A stretch of DNA of 64,000 nucleotides from Halomonas litopenaei (lineage in GTDB: Bacteria; Pseudomonadota; Gammaproteobacteria; Pseudomonadales; Halomonadaceae), in contig NZ_JAEKJT010000005.1 in NCBI RefSeq assembly GCF_017303055.1, forward strand, positions 186,001 through 250,000, given 5' to 3'. The notes beneath the pieces were generated by a model, which saw nothing but the letters and a program-made list of their open reading frames with translations, had not been told where the DNA came from and searched no databases. A program made the translations under genes and the position numbers. Within the stretch, counting starts at the first letter, position 1. The number at the start of each line of letters is the position of its first letter. This document shows positions 54,114 through 63,519 of the stretch, piece by piece.

Positions 54114-55040
54114 CTAGCTGTCATGCTGCAGGGGACGATACGTTGAGTGATTCAGCGCCGTGCGCAAGAACTCAATGAACAGGCGGGCACGGAGGGGAGG
54201 ATGACGATTTGGCGTGAGAGCATGCACGCTGATATCCGGTAGCGACCAGTCAGCAAGAACCCTCGTCAGGCGTCCCTGTTCCATCTGGTTCTGAACGATC
54301 GCTCTGGACGTGTGCAGGATACCGAGGCCAGCTTCGGCAGCGATAACGAGTGCATGTCCATAGTTGGAACGGAAGCTTCCTCGAATAGGGAGGCTGTGGA
54401 CGTCCTCCCCCCTACGCATGCGCCATCGCTGAATGCCCTGGAACCGCGTGTAGTGAAGGCAGTTGTGCTCGAGCAGATCAAGCGGATGCAAGGGCGTTCG
54501 ATAGCGCTGCAGGTAATGGGGCGATGCCACCAGAAGCCGTTCGTCAGAGGCGAGGGGGAAGGCGACGAGTCTTGAATCCTCGAGAGATCCAACCCGAACG
54601 GCCAGGTCATGACCTGATTCCAGAATATCGACAAAACGATCATCGAAGTCTGCTTCCAGACGGATATCCGGGTATCTGATGAGAAAGTCTGGAAGGATCG
54701 GCGCAATGTGCAGGCGACCGAAGTTGACGGGGAGTGAGACTCTCAGCGTTCCCGCAGGATGATCTTGCTGGCCCTTGAGGGACTGTTCGGCGTTTTCCAG
54801 TATGCCGAGGGCCGGTACCGCCTGTTCCAGGTAGGCATGGCCCGCGTCGGTCAGGGTCACGCGCCGAGTTGTCCTTAGCAGCAGCGGGACACCAAGTCGA
54901 TCTTCCAAGGCATCTAGTCGACGACTGATCGCTCCACTGGTGAGGTTGAGGTGCTCTCCTGCAGCTCTGAGCGAGCCATGCCGTGCCACCTCGAGAAGTG
55001 CGATAAGGCCGGACAGTTGGGTGTCATGGTGAGACGGCAT
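54114..55040 (-). CDS. LysR-family transcriptional regulator
   Basis: The 308-residue protein has an N-terminal winged HTH: ALLEVARHGSLRAAGEHLNL, TSGAISRRLDALEDRLGVPL and LLRTTRRVTLTDAG. A type-2 periplasmic-binding-fold effector domain follows (about 95-300). The ATG giving MPSHHDTQL has AGGA at suitable distance. It is divergent from the oxidoreductase gene across 152 bp, the typical arrangement of a LysR regulator with its target. The effector is unknown. Confidence 0.92.
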   Translation of the reverse strand: MPSHHDTQLSGLIALLEVARHGSLRAAGEHLNLTSGAISRRLDALEDRLGVPLLLRTTRRVTLTDAGHAYLEQAVPALGILENAEQSLKGQQDHPAGTLRVSLPVNFGRLHIAPILPDFLIRYPDIRLEADFDDRFVDILESGHDLAVRVGSLEDSRLVAFPLASDERLLVASPHYLQRYRTPLHPLDLLEHNCLHYTRFQGIQRWRMRRGEDVHSLPIRGSFRSNYGHALVIAAEAGLGILHTSRAIVQNQMEQGRLTRVLADWSLPDISVHALTPNRHPPLRARLFIEFLRTALNHSTYRPLQHDS

Positions 55041-55192
55041 CGGAGTCTTCCTGGGACAGGGGGCCTTCGTCGACCGACGAGGTATTCTCTGATTCTTGAG
55101 TGTAGCGCAACACCCGTTTGCGGATGCTTCGATGGTGCTGGTCAATGTTGTCCCTGATGCTTAACGCTTCCAGGAATGAGGGGAGTAAGGCG

Positions 55193-56290
55193 ATGACCAT
55201 GACAGAGGGTGGGGGAGCGGGAGTTTCCGTCAAAGCACTTCGCTCAGTACACACGGGGCCCGAGGGGGTAAAGGCGCAATATGACGCTCGTCCAGTACTG
55301 AGGCCGGATGAGGTGCGAATTCGAGTCGCTGCGGCAGGGGTCAACTTTCGTGATGTGGCGCTTCAGGCAGGGAACTACCTGCCAAATATGCGCCGCCCCT
55401 ATATTCCTCTGTCAGAAGGGGCGGGCGTCGTGATCGAGACTGGAGCCGAGGTCGATGATTTGAAGGATGGCGATGCCGTGCTTGGTCACTATGTCGTCGA
55501 CTGGCGGTCAGGTCCCTTCCGTCCCGCTTTTCACGACTCCAAGGTGGGTGGGCCAAGTGACGGTTGGCTGGCGGAGGAAGTGGTGATGCCGCGTCGCGCG
55601 CTGCTGCGCGTACCGGTGGGGTGGCGCCTGGAGGAGGCGGCGGCACTGGCCATCTCTGGCGTCACTGCTTGGAGAGCGTTACGAGGGCTCGTTGGCCTGG
55701 AAGGGCAGCATGTACTGTTGCCCGGAACTGGCAATGTCTCACTGCAGGCGCTTGAACTTGCCGCGTCCGCCGGGGCGCGAGCGTTGGTCGTTACGTCGAG
55801 GCCGGAGCTTTCCCCTCAACTTATGGCCATGGGAGCGGCTGCTGTGATCCATCGTCACCAGGACAGCGACGATCTGGTGGAGAGTATCCTGTCAGCCTCG
55901 GATGGCCAGGGTGTGGACGTCGCGTTGGATACGGTGGGCGGCCAGTTTCTGGTAGACATTATCTTGCCATCGATGGCGACCAATGGCCGCGTTGCCTTGC
56001 TGGGTTTCCTTGAGGGCAGCAACGTTCGCGGTGACGTTATTGGTCCTGCTATCCGAAAGCTGCTCCAGTTTGAAGGCATCAGTGTGGGTAGCCGGTTGGA
56101 TTTCGAGCGCCTACTGGATCACATGCAACGCCATCACTTGCGCCCGAGAATTGGAAGACGCACACCTCTGAGCCGCTGGTCGGAGGTGTTTCGAGAACCC
56201 GAATGGCGTGATGGTGCCGGCCCCCAGGAGGCGCTGGGCAAGCACGTGGTGATCGTCGATCAAGGGCTGGCCTCATGGACCGTGTGCTGA
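55193..56290 (+). CDS. MDR-family quinone oxidoreductase/alcohol dehydrogenase-like protein
   Basis: The 365-residue protein belongs to the medium-chain dehydrogenase/reductase superfamily. The N-terminal GroES-like domain (about 10-130) has VAAAGVNFRDVALQAGNYLP, without the catalytic-zinc Cys/His ligands of alcohol dehydrogenases. That favours a zinc-independent quinone oxidoreductase or reductase. The Rossmann domain begins with VLLPGTGNVSLQALELAASA near 175. GGGAG precedes the ATG; a preceding in-frame segment is rejected. Probable target of the divergent LysR gene (inference). Confidence 0.88.
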   Translation: MTMTEGGGAGVSVKALRSVHTGPEGVKAQYDARPVLRPDEVRIRVAAAGVNFRDVALQAGNYLPNMRRPYIPLSEGAGVVIETGAEVDDLKDGDAVLGHYVVDWRSGPFRPAFHDSKVGGPSDGWLAEEVVMPRRALLRVPVGWRLEEAAALAISGVTAWRALRGLVGLEGQHVLLPGTGNVSLQALELAASAGARALVVTSRPELSPQLMAMGAAAVIHRHQDSDDLVESILSASDGQGVDVALDTVGGQFLVDIILPSMATNGRVALLGFLEGSNVRGDVIGPAIRKLLQFEGISVGSRLDFERLLDHMQRHHLRPRIGRRTPLSRWSEVFREPEWRDGAGPQEALGKHVVIVDQGLASWTVC

Positions 56291-56387
56291 AGTAACCTCT
56301 GGCTTGACGGCCAGCGTTGCCCAGGACAACCTTTCTCGGTGAGCATCTAACCTCTGCCCAGGGGCACCACCTCTGGCACATGGGCAA

Positions 56388-56403
56388 TGTTTCACGTGAA
56401 ACA
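56388..56403. promoter_or_regulatory. parS: parS site 6
   Basis: TGTTTCACGTGAAACA, intergenic, 35 bases before site 7. Confidence 0.93.
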
Positions 56404-56438
56404 TCCTGCTGACACCACCCATGTTAATTCGCCGATGA

Positions 56439-56454
56439 GGTTTCACGTGAAACA
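56439..56454. promoter_or_regulatory. parS: parS site 7 (one mismatch)
   Basis: GGTTTCACGTGAAACA differs from the other six sites at the first base only. Confidence 0.85.
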
Positions 56455-56541
56455 TCGCCAGCCCTTATGTCACGTGTTCAGCTCCTGTGTTCAGTTCCTG
56501 TCCAGCCCCAGAGTGATACCTTTCCGCTGGTGAAGGGCATG

Positions 56542-56572
56542 AAAAAGGCCGACCCTTGGTGGGTCGGCCTTT
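56542..56572 (-). terminator. Terminator of glyQS
   Basis: AAAGGCCGACCC (56544-56555) pairs with GGGTCGGCCTTT (56561-56572) around TTGGT. The minus strand ends in TTTTT-C. Confidence 0.93.
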
Positions 56573-56603
56573 GCCGAAACTATCAAGCGAGAACAGCGTC
56601 CTG

Positions 56604-58670
56604 CTATTGCTGAAGCTCCGCGATGTCGGCAACTTCCAGGAACAGCGCCTGCAGGCTCGCAAGCAGAGCCAGGCGATTGGCGCGAACGGCTTCGTCGTCG
56701 GCCATGACCATCACCTGATCAAAGAAGGCATCCACCGGGGCTCTTAGGCTTGCCAGCACATCAAGGGCATCGCTGTAGCGCGCCTGCTGGAACAGCGGGG
56801 TGACTTCACTATCACAGGTACTGACAGCACGCTGCAGTGCCTTCTCTGCGTCTTCGCTGAGAAGGCTCTCGTCCACTGACACGCTACCATCGTGCTGCTG
56901 CTTGCTCAGGATATTGCTGACGCGCTTGTTGGCTGCGGCCAGTGCCTCGGCCTCGTCACGGCCGGCAAAATGCGCCACGGCGCGCAGACGGCGGGCAAAG
57001 TCCAGGGGACGAGTCACCGGGCGGGCACGCACGGCCAGGTACACTTCTGCACCAATGCCTTCGTCCTGGGCCCAGGCACGGAAGCGGTCGAGCATATAGC
57101 CCAGCACGTCCTCTACCAGACCCTCGGCCTTGGGCAGCGAAGCGTGCTGTGCCACCGCCAGTTCCAGCAGCTCGCGTAGATCAAGATTGAGCTCGCCCTT
57201 GACCATGATGTTCAGCACGCCGATGGAGGCACGGCGAAGCGCGAAAGGATCCTTGGTGCCACTGGGACGCTGCCCAATGCCAAAGATGCCGGTGATGGTA
57301 TCCAGTCGATCAGCGATCGCCAGCGCCTTGCCGGTCAGAGTGGCAGGAATGGCATCCGATGCGAAGCGGGGCAGGTACTGCTCCTCAAGCGCCTGGGCGA
57401 CCTCCGGGTCTTCCCCATCATTCTGCGCATAGTAGCGGCCCATGATGCCCTGGAGCTCCGGAAACTCGAGGACCATCTCAGTGACCAGGTCACACTTGGC
57501 AAGGGTGGTGGCTCGGCGTGCACGTGAGGCATCGCCGCCAATCTGGCCGGCAATGTGAGCGGCGACCTCGGCGCTGCGGGCGGCCTTGTCGGCCAGGGTG
57601 CCCAGCTGCTTCTGGAAGACCACGTTGGCCAGGCCGTCGATCCGGTTGGCCAGGGGCTGCTTGCGATCGGTGTCGTAGAAGAAGGCGGCATCCGCCAGGC
57701 GCGGACGGATGACCTTCTCGTTGCCCGCGATGACCTTGTCCGGCTCGCGGCTGTCAATGTTGGACACCGTGATGAAGGCGGGCTTCAGCTTGCCTTCCTC
57801 ATCAAGCAGGTGGAAGTACTTCTGGTTGGCCTTCATGGAGGAAATCAGGCATTCGGCGGGGACGTCGAGGAAGCGCTCATCGAAGCTGCCGGTCAACGCC
57901 ACTGGCCATTCCACCAGGCCACTGACTTCCATGAGCAGGTCTTCGTCGATCACCGCGGTGGCTTCGAGCAACTCGGCTTCGGCCAGTACCTGTTCGCGGA
58001 TGCGTTCGCGGCGCCGGGTCCGATCGGCGAGCACCCAGGCATCCTCGAGCGCCTTCAGATAGTCGTCAGCATGCCCCAGGCTGATGGCTTCCGGGGCATG
58101 AAAACGGTGTCCACGAGTGTCGCGACCTGCCTCAAGTCCAAGTACGGTAGCCGGTACGACCTCGTCACCGTACAGCGCCACCAGCCAGTGCACCGGGCGG
58201 GAAAATTCTACGCGAGAAGCGCCCCAGCGCATGTTCTTGGGAACCGGCAACGCCGACACGGCCTTGTCGATGATGGCGGGCAGCAGGGCAACCGTGCTTT
58301 CCCCCTGCTGCTGTTCACGAAAGCCGAGCCAGGTGCCCTTGTCGGTTTCAAGATGAATCAGCTGGTCCACCTCGACCCCACAGGAACGTGCGAAGCCCTG
58401 AGCAGCCTTGGTCGGCTCACCGTCCTTGAACGCTGCAGCGAGAGCGGGGCCGCGCTTCTCGATCTCACGGTCGGGCTGCTTGTCGGCCAGGGCTTCCACC
58501 GTCACGGCCAGCCGTCGTGGTGAGGCGTAGGCGGCGATCGCCTGAAAGTCGACGTCGGCATCGACCAGGCCGCGGCGGATGCCTTCGGCGAAGGCATCGG
58601 AAAGGGTGTCGATGGCTCCGGGCGGAAGTTCTTCCACACCGAGTTCAACCAGGAGGGTATGGGCAGCCAT
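56604..58670 (-). CDS. glyS: Glycyl-tRNA synthetase beta subunit
   Basis: The 688-residue subunit of the alpha2beta2 bacterial GlyRS has the typical N-terminal LLVELGVEELPPGAIDTLSD and central PRLADAAFFYDTDRKQPLAN motifs. The C-terminal tRNA-binding/HD-like domain is present. GGGAG lies upstream. It starts 2 bases after the glyQ stop, so translation is likely coupled. Confidence 0.98.
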   Translation of the reverse strand: MAAHTLLVELGVEELPPGAIDTLSDAFAEGIRRGLVDADVDFQAIAAYASPRRLAVTVEALADKQPDREIEKRGPALAAAFKDGEPTKAAQGFARSCGVEVDQLIHLETDKGTWLGFREQQQGESTVALLPAIIDKAVSALPVPKNMRWGASRVEFSRPVHWLVALYGDEVVPATVLGLEAGRDTRGHRFHAPEAISLGHADDYLKALEDAWVLADRTRRRERIREQVLAEAELLEATAVIDEDLLMEVSGLVEWPVALTGSFDERFLDVPAECLISSMKANQKYFHLLDEEGKLKPAFITVSNIDSREPDKVIAGNEKVIRPRLADAAFFYDTDRKQPLANRIDGLANVVFQKQLGTLADKAARSAEVAAHIAGQIGGDASRARRATTLAKCDLVTEMVLEFPELQGIMGRYYAQNDGEDPEVAQALEEQYLPRFASDAIPATLTGKALAIADRLDTITGIFGIGQRPSGTKDPFALRRASIGVLNIMVKGELNLDLRELLELAVAQHASLPKAEGLVEDVLGYMLDRFRAWAQDEGIGAEVYLAVRARPVTRPLDFARRLRAVAHFAGRDEAEALAAANKRVSNILSKQQHDGSVSVDESLLSEDAEKALQRAVSTCDSEVTPLFQQARYSDALDVLASLRAPVDAFFDQVMVMADDEAVRANRLALLASLQALFLEVADIAELQQ

Positions 58671-58672
58671 GC

Positions 58673-59635
58673 TTATGCGTCTCCCTGGGCGGCAAGGGGT
58701 TCGTCGTCGAGAAGTTCACGCCGTAGTGCTTCCGGCGCCAGCGGGAAGCCGGCTGCCTTGCGTGAGGCGTAGTAAGCGTGGGCCACGTCACGGGCCATGG
58801 TGCGCACGCGCAGGATATAGCGCTGGCGTTCGGTGACCGAGATGGCGTGACGGGCGTCGAGCAGGTTGAAGGTATGAGAGGCCTTCAGCACTTGCTCGTA
58901 GGCCGGCAGCGGAAGGTTGGCTGCCAGCAGCTTCTGGCACTCGCTTTCCTGATGGTCGAAGTTGCCGAACAGGGCGGGCACGTCGGCGTGCTCGAAATTG
59001 TAGGTCGACTGTTCGCGCTCGTTCTGCAGATAGACGTCGCCATAGCTGACGCGTGTGCCGTCCGGGGCAATGGCCCATACCAGGTCGTAGACGCTGTCCA
59101 CGTCCTGCAGGTACATGGCGATACGTTCGAGACCGTAGGTCAGCTCACCGGTAACCGGGAAGCACTCGATGCCACCAGCCTGTTGGAAGTAGGTGAACTG
59201 GGTCACTTCCATGCCATTGAGCCAGACTTCCCAGCCGAGGCCCCAGGCACCCAGGGTGGGGGACTCCCAGTTGTCTTCGACGAAGCGAATGTCATGCACC
59301 AGGGGGTCGATGCCAAGTCGCTCCAGCGAACCCAGGTAGAGCTCCTGAAGATTGGCCGGGGACGGCTTCATGACCACCTGAAACTGGTAGTAGTGCTGCA
59401 GGCGATTGGGGTTTTCGCCGTAGCGGCCATCGGTGGGTCGGCGTGACGGTTGAACGTACGCGGAGTTCCAGGTTTCGGGTCCGATGGAGCGCAGGAAGGT
59501 CGCCGGGTGAAAGGTGCCCGCACCGACTTCCATGTCCAGCGGCTGCATGATCACGCAGCCCTGTTCGGCCCAGTACTGTTGCAGGGCAAGGATCAGGCCC
59601 TGGAAGGTTGCCACGTCTGGCGTCGACTGTGTCAT
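58673..59635 (-). CDS. glyQ: Glycyl-tRNA synthetase alpha subunit
   Basis: The 320-residue catalytic subunit has [20 protein letters not shown] near the start and [20 protein letters not shown] (about 37-56). [20 protein letters not shown] follows, with the motif 2/3 regions later. The C-terminus is somewhat longer than in E. coli. It is divergent from hldD across 92 bp. Confidence 0.98.
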   Translation of the reverse strand: MTQSTPDVATFQGLILALQQYWAEQGCVIMQPLDMEVGAGTFHPATFLRSIGPETWNSAYVQPSRRPTDGRYGENPNRLQHYYQFQVVMKPSPANLQELYLGSLERLGIDPLVHDIRFVEDNWESPTLGAWGLGWEVWLNGMEVTQFTYFQQAGGIECFPVTGELTYGLERIAMYLQDVDSVYDLVWAIAPDGTRVSYGDVYLQNEREQSTYNFEHADVPALFGNFDHQESECQKLLAANLPLPAYEQVLKASHTFNLLDARHAISVTERQRYILRVRTMARDVAHAYYASRKAAGFPLAPEALRRELLDDEPLAAQGDA

Positions 59636-59727
59636 TGGGAAGCACCGTTGGCCATGAATTCACGAGCCGTCAAGTATACAATCACAGGCAATTCGGTTAT
59701 AGGCACAGCGCCAACAGAGGTTTCCCC

Positions 59728-60684
59728 ATGATCGTAGTGACAGGCGGAGCCGGCTTCATCGGCTCAAATCTGGTCAAGGCATTCAATGACCGTGGACGCA
59801 CAGACATCCTGGTGGTCGATGACCTGAGGGATGGCACCAAGTTCGTCAACCTGGCGGACCTGACGCTGGGCGACTACATGGACAAGGACGAGTTTCTCGC
59901 CAGGGTGCAGGCCCACATGCGCGGAGAGCTGAATCAGCTGCCGCCCATCGAGGCGATCTTCCATGAGGGCGCCTGCTCGGATACCACCGAGTGGGATGGC
60001 CGCTTCATGCTGGAAAATAACTTCACCTACTCCAAGGAGCTGCTGCATTTCTGCGAGCAGGAAGGCATTCCGTTCCTCTACGCGTCCTCGGCGGCCACCT
60101 ACGGTGGAAGCGAGGTGTTCGTGGAGTCGCCGGAACACGAAAAACCGCTCAACGTCTACGGCTACTCCAAGCTGCTGTTCGACCAGTACGTACGCTCGCG
60201 TCAGGACACCCTCACGACCCAGGTAGTCGGCTTCCGCTACTTCAACGTCTACGGCCCGCGCGAACAGCACAAGGGCAAGATGTCCAGCGTGGCGTACCAT
60301 CACCACACCCAGATCAGCGCCGGTGAAGACCTGCGCTTGTTTGGCGCATGGGACGGCTATGAAGCGGGCATGCAGAGCCGCGACTTCGTCTACGTCGGGG
60401 ATGTGGTCGACGTCAACCTGTGGTTCCTGGACAACCCCGAGGTGTCTGGCATCTTCAACCTCGGCAGTGGCCGGGCGGAGCCATTCAAGGCCATCGGCGA
60501 GACGGTGATCGACTTCTATGGCAAGGGCAAGATCGAGTACATCGACTTTCCGGATGAACTCAAGGGACGCTATCAGAGCTACACCCGCGCCGATATTTCT
60601 CGTCTGCGCGAGGTCGGCTATGACAAGGAGTTCCATACGGTGGCACAAGGCGTGACACGCTATCTGGAGTGGCTGAATGGCTGA
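59728..60684 (+). CDS. hldD: ADP-L-glycero-D-manno-heptose-6-epimerase
   Basis: HldD epimerises ADP-heptose to the form used in the LPS core. The 318-residue SDR-type protein starts [20 protein letters not shown] with the NADP-binding motif. It has [20 protein letters not shown] and [10 protein letters not shown], with the catalytic pair in [16 protein letters not shown] lies upstream of the ATG. It overlaps waaF by 8 bases, forming an LPS operon. Confidence 0.97.
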   Translation: MIVVTGGAGFIGSNLVKAFNDRGRTDILVVDDLRDGTKFVNLADLTLGDYMDKDEFLARVQAHMRGELNQLPPIEAIFHEGACSDTTEWDGRFMLENNFTYSKELLHFCEQEGIPFLYASSAATYGGSEVFVESPEHEKPLNVYGYSKLLFDQYVRSRQDTLTTQVVGFRYFNVYGPREQHKGKMSSVAYHHHTQISAGEDLRLFGAWDGYEAGMQSRDFVYVGDVVDVNLWFLDNPEVSGIFNLGSGRAEPFKAIGETVIDFYGKGKIEYIDFPDELKGRYQSYTRADISRLREVGYDKEFHTVAQGVTRYLEWLNG

Positions 60685-61765
60685 TGCAGCCCACGCTGCT
60701 CCACTGCACCGGGCAGGGACGCGCCTGTCCGGTCAGCGTCTGTTGGTCGTTGGTCCGAGCTGGGTGGGCGATATGGTCATGGCCCAGAGCCTGTTCATGA
60801 CGCTCAAGCAGCAGGGTGCTGCCAGCCTAGCGGTGGTGGCGCCGTCCTGGTCCCGGCCCATCCTCGAGCGCATGGATGAGATTGACGAAGTGGTGGAGCT
60901 GGGCGTCGGTCATGGCGTCTTTGGCCTTGCGCCGCGCCATCGTCTGGCACAGTCGCTGAAAGGCCGCTTCGACCTGGCCCTGGTGTTGCCGCGCTCGTGG
61001 AAGTCAGCGCTGGTGCCGTTTCTGGCCCGGGTGCCACGGCGGGTGGGGTTCACCGGTGAACATCGCTACGGGCTTTTGACCGAGCGCAGGACCTTGAATC
61101 GTCGCGTTCTCGACCAGACCGTCAAGCGTTTTGTCTCGCTGGGCCTGCCGGCGGCCACTGCCACGGCGGGTGACTTTGAGATACCCAGACCGTTATTGCG
61201 GCAGGATGCCGACAACCTGGCCCGCCTGCATCGTGAACACGGCCTTGGCGTGCGGCCGGCCATCGGCATGATGCCTGGTGCAGAGTACGGCCCCGCCAAG
61301 CAGTGGCCCCTGGCCTACTTTCATCGGCTGGCCGCTGAACTGATCACGCAAGGCTTTGAGGTCAGGGTGCTGGGTGGGCCCAAGGATCGCGCCGCAGGAG
61401 AAGAGATTGTCAGCGGCCTCGAGCACGCCCACAACCTGTGTGGTGCGACGCGCCTGGAAGATGCTGTCGACCTGCTGGGCGACTGTCGTCAGGTCGTGAC
61501 CAACGACTCCGGGCTGATGCATGTGGCCGCGGCGGTAGGGACTCGCATCCAGGCCATCTATGGATCCTCGTCACCCGCGTACACGCCGCCCCTGACCAGC
61601 AATGCGCGGATTCACTACCTGGCACTGTCCTGCTCGCCCTGCTTCGAACGGCAGTGTCCGTTGGGCCACACCAACTGCCTCAAGCAGATTACCCCTGACA
61701 CCCTGCTGGAAGCGATCACGGCGGATCAGCAGCTTCTCGATACACCGTCTCGTATCAACGCCTGA
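60677..61765 (+). CDS. waaF: ADP-heptose:LPS heptosyltransferase II
   Basis: The 362-residue GT-B glycosyltransferase adds the second heptose of the LPS inner core. Family features are [20 protein letters not shown] near 22-41, [14 protein letters not shown] and the donor-site [16 protein letters not shown] near 277. A Cys-rich end ([16 protein letters not shown]) is also typical of WaaF. The length is normal. Confidence 0.95.
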   Translation: MADAAHAAPLHRAGTRLSGQRLLVVGPSWVGDMVMAQSLFMTLKQQGAASLAVVAPSWSRPILERMDEIDEVVELGVGHGVFGLAPRHRLAQSLKGRFDLALVLPRSWKSALVPFLARVPRRVGFTGEHRYGLLTERRTLNRRVLDQTVKRFVSLGLPAATATAGDFEIPRPLLRQDADNLARLHREHGLGVRPAIGMMPGAEYGPAKQWPLAYFHRLAAELITQGFEVRVLGGPKDRAAGEEIVSGLEHAHNLCGATRLEDAVDLLGDCRQVVTNDSGLMHVAAAVGTRIQAIYGSSSPAYTPPLTSNARIHYLALSCSPCFERQCPLGHTNCLKQITPDTLLEAITADQQLLDTPSRINA

Positions 61766-61785
61766 TCGCCGTTCGGGGATCGCCA

Positions 61786-63420
61786 TCAAGGTTGGTGCGG
61801 AGCTTCCGGAGGCGCATCTGGCTGTCCGCTGGTGCGATAGGCGGGCGCAAGGCCTTCCCAGAGACGCTCCTGCAGCGCGGTTTCTTCACGCATATAGCCG
61901 TTGAGGGCTTCCAGCCCAACCTGCTCTGCCAGCGTTGGCTCGCCTGAAAACAGGGAGACGCCAAGGCCTGCTCGGTGCCAGTCGATGGTAAAACCCATGG
62001 CTTCCAGCAGCGTCGGCAGGGTATCCATGGTCGTCGCTTGGGTCGAGATACGGGCAGGTGTCAACGCGTTGCCCATCATCATCAAGGTGTTGGTCCTGGG
62101 GGTCTGGATCAGTTGGTCCCAGGCGGACACACGCATAGTCAGGTGGTCACTGGCAATGACGACCAGGGTGTTATCCAGCAGTTGCTCGTCTTCCAGCTGC
62201 TCAAGCAGACGCCGGGTGAGCCAGCCTGAGCACTTCACCGCGTACAGGATATCGACACCGTCGTGCACACCCTGTTCGGCCTCGCACGCCTGGGACGGAT
62301 AGCCCGCCGGGGCATGGGCGGACAGGTTCAGCAGCGTCATGTTCCATGGCCCCTGCTGGCGGTCCAGGCGGCGTATCTCGTCCACCGCCATCTCGTAGAG
62401 GCTATCGTCGTAGAGCCCCCAGCTGTTGAGGTATTGGCTGTCATCCAGGCGCTCCACCAGCTGTTCTCGGCCCAGTACGCGCTGGTAGGCGTGGTCGGTG
62501 TAGAACAACCCCTTGCCGGCGAACTCGGTGCTGGCTCCGCCCATGAAGGTCTGGCGGTAGCCGAGGCGTGCGAGCAAATCCCCCAGGCAGTCGACTCCAG
62601 GAACCACGTGGTGCAGGGGATCGAACTGACTGTCATGCAGCAGCCCCGCTGGCATCAGCGGCGTGCCACACTGGCTGGCAATCATGCCGGCCATGGTCCA
62701 GCCCGTATTATCGATCTGGCGCACGTTATCAAAGACGACGGCCTGGGGCTCCAGTGCCGCGAGGTCGGCGTAGGCGTCGCCAAAGCGCGCCGTGTCCGAG
62801 TAGGTGCGCTCCAGGCTTTCAAGATAGATCAGCAGCAGGTTGGGCGGGCGCTGGGGCGCCTTGAGAATGACTGGATCCACGTAGCGACGATCGAGCCAGG
62901 TCCCTGGGTCTGTGACCACCGCGGCGCCGCGCTGGCCCATGGAGTAGAACATGGGATTGCCCAGCAGCAGCACGAAGGCCAGCCAGTGGTCCCAGCGTTG
63001 CCAGCGGTAATCGGCCCGCACCAGCCAGGTATAGCCGGCAAGGATCAGCACCATGGCCAAGGTATAGATGATGGCGGCAATCGTCCGCTCGCTGCCCCCA
63101 TGCTGCGAGATGCCCGCCTGGAGGTGAAAGTAGACAGCACCCATATCCACCTGTCCGAAGCTGCTGGCCAGATAGACATAGATCCCCCAGAACGCCAGTG
63201 GAACCAACGCCCAGGGGATGACCCGGATACGCAAGCGAGGCGGTGGCGGATCGCCCCAGCGCTTCCAGCCAGCCACCAGGCACCAGATGATCGCCGGTAT
63301 CGGCAGGCACCAACCGGGCAGGCGCGTGACCATGACCACGGCATGACCTATGGCCAGGCCCAGCAGCAGGTGGACGGCCCAGCGCAGCCAGGGAGACGTG
63401 ATAGGGAAAGGTACAGGCAT
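61786..63420 (-). CDS. OpgB/MdoB-like sulfatase-fold membrane transferase
   Basis: The 544-residue protein has four N-terminal membrane helices (within about 10-175). An extracytoplasmic sulfatase-fold domain follows (about 190-530). It has LLLIYLESLERTYSD, then the nucleophile segment NTGWTMAGMIASQCGTPL, FMGGASTEFAGKGLF and VVIASDHLTMR, matching phosphoglycerol transferase I (OpgB). OpgB transfers phosphoglycerol to periplasmic glucans. An LPS-core phosphoethanolamine-type role is an alternative, given the neighbouring LPS genes. The start at MPVPFPIT is uncertain because no clear ribosome site was seen. Confidence 0.82.
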   Translation of the reverse strand: MPVPFPITSPWLRWAVHLLLGLAIGHAVVMVTRLPGWCLPIPAIIWCLVAGWKRWGDPPPPRLRIRVIPWALVPLAFWGIYVYLASSFGQVDMGAVYFHLQAGISQHGGSERTIAAIIYTLAMVLILAGYTWLVRADYRWQRWDHWLAFVLLLGNPMFYSMGQRGAAVVTDPGTWLDRRYVDPVILKAPQRPPNLLLIYLESLERTYSDTARFGDAYADLAALEPQAVVFDNVRQIDNTGWTMAGMIASQCGTPLMPAGLLHDSQFDPLHHVVPGVDCLGDLLARLGYRQTFMGGASTEFAGKGLFYTDHAYQRVLGREQLVERLDDSQYLNSWGLYDDSLYEMAVDEIRRLDRQQGPWNMTLLNLSAHAPAGYPSQACEAEQGVHDGVDILYAVKCSGWLTRRLLEQLEDEQLLDNTLVVIASDHLTMRVSAWDQLIQTPRTNTLMMMGNALTPARISTQATTMDTLPTLLEAMGFTIDWHRAGLGVSLFSGEPTLAEQVGLEALNGYMREETALQERLWEGLAPAYRTSGQPDAPPEAPHQP

Positions 63421-63519
63421 GTTCGAGGCGCCCAAAGGTCAATCCATGAAGCCATTGTCGCCCGGGAGTCGCGAATCAGCAGTGCTGACCGCGGAGGTGC
63501 GAATCCTTCGCTTGACGCA

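Larger units (their letters stand above)
56291..56603. other. Intergenic region between MDR gene and glyS
   Basis: The 313-base convergent gap contains parS sites 6 and 7 and the glyS terminator. No coding signal was seen. Confidence 0.7.
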
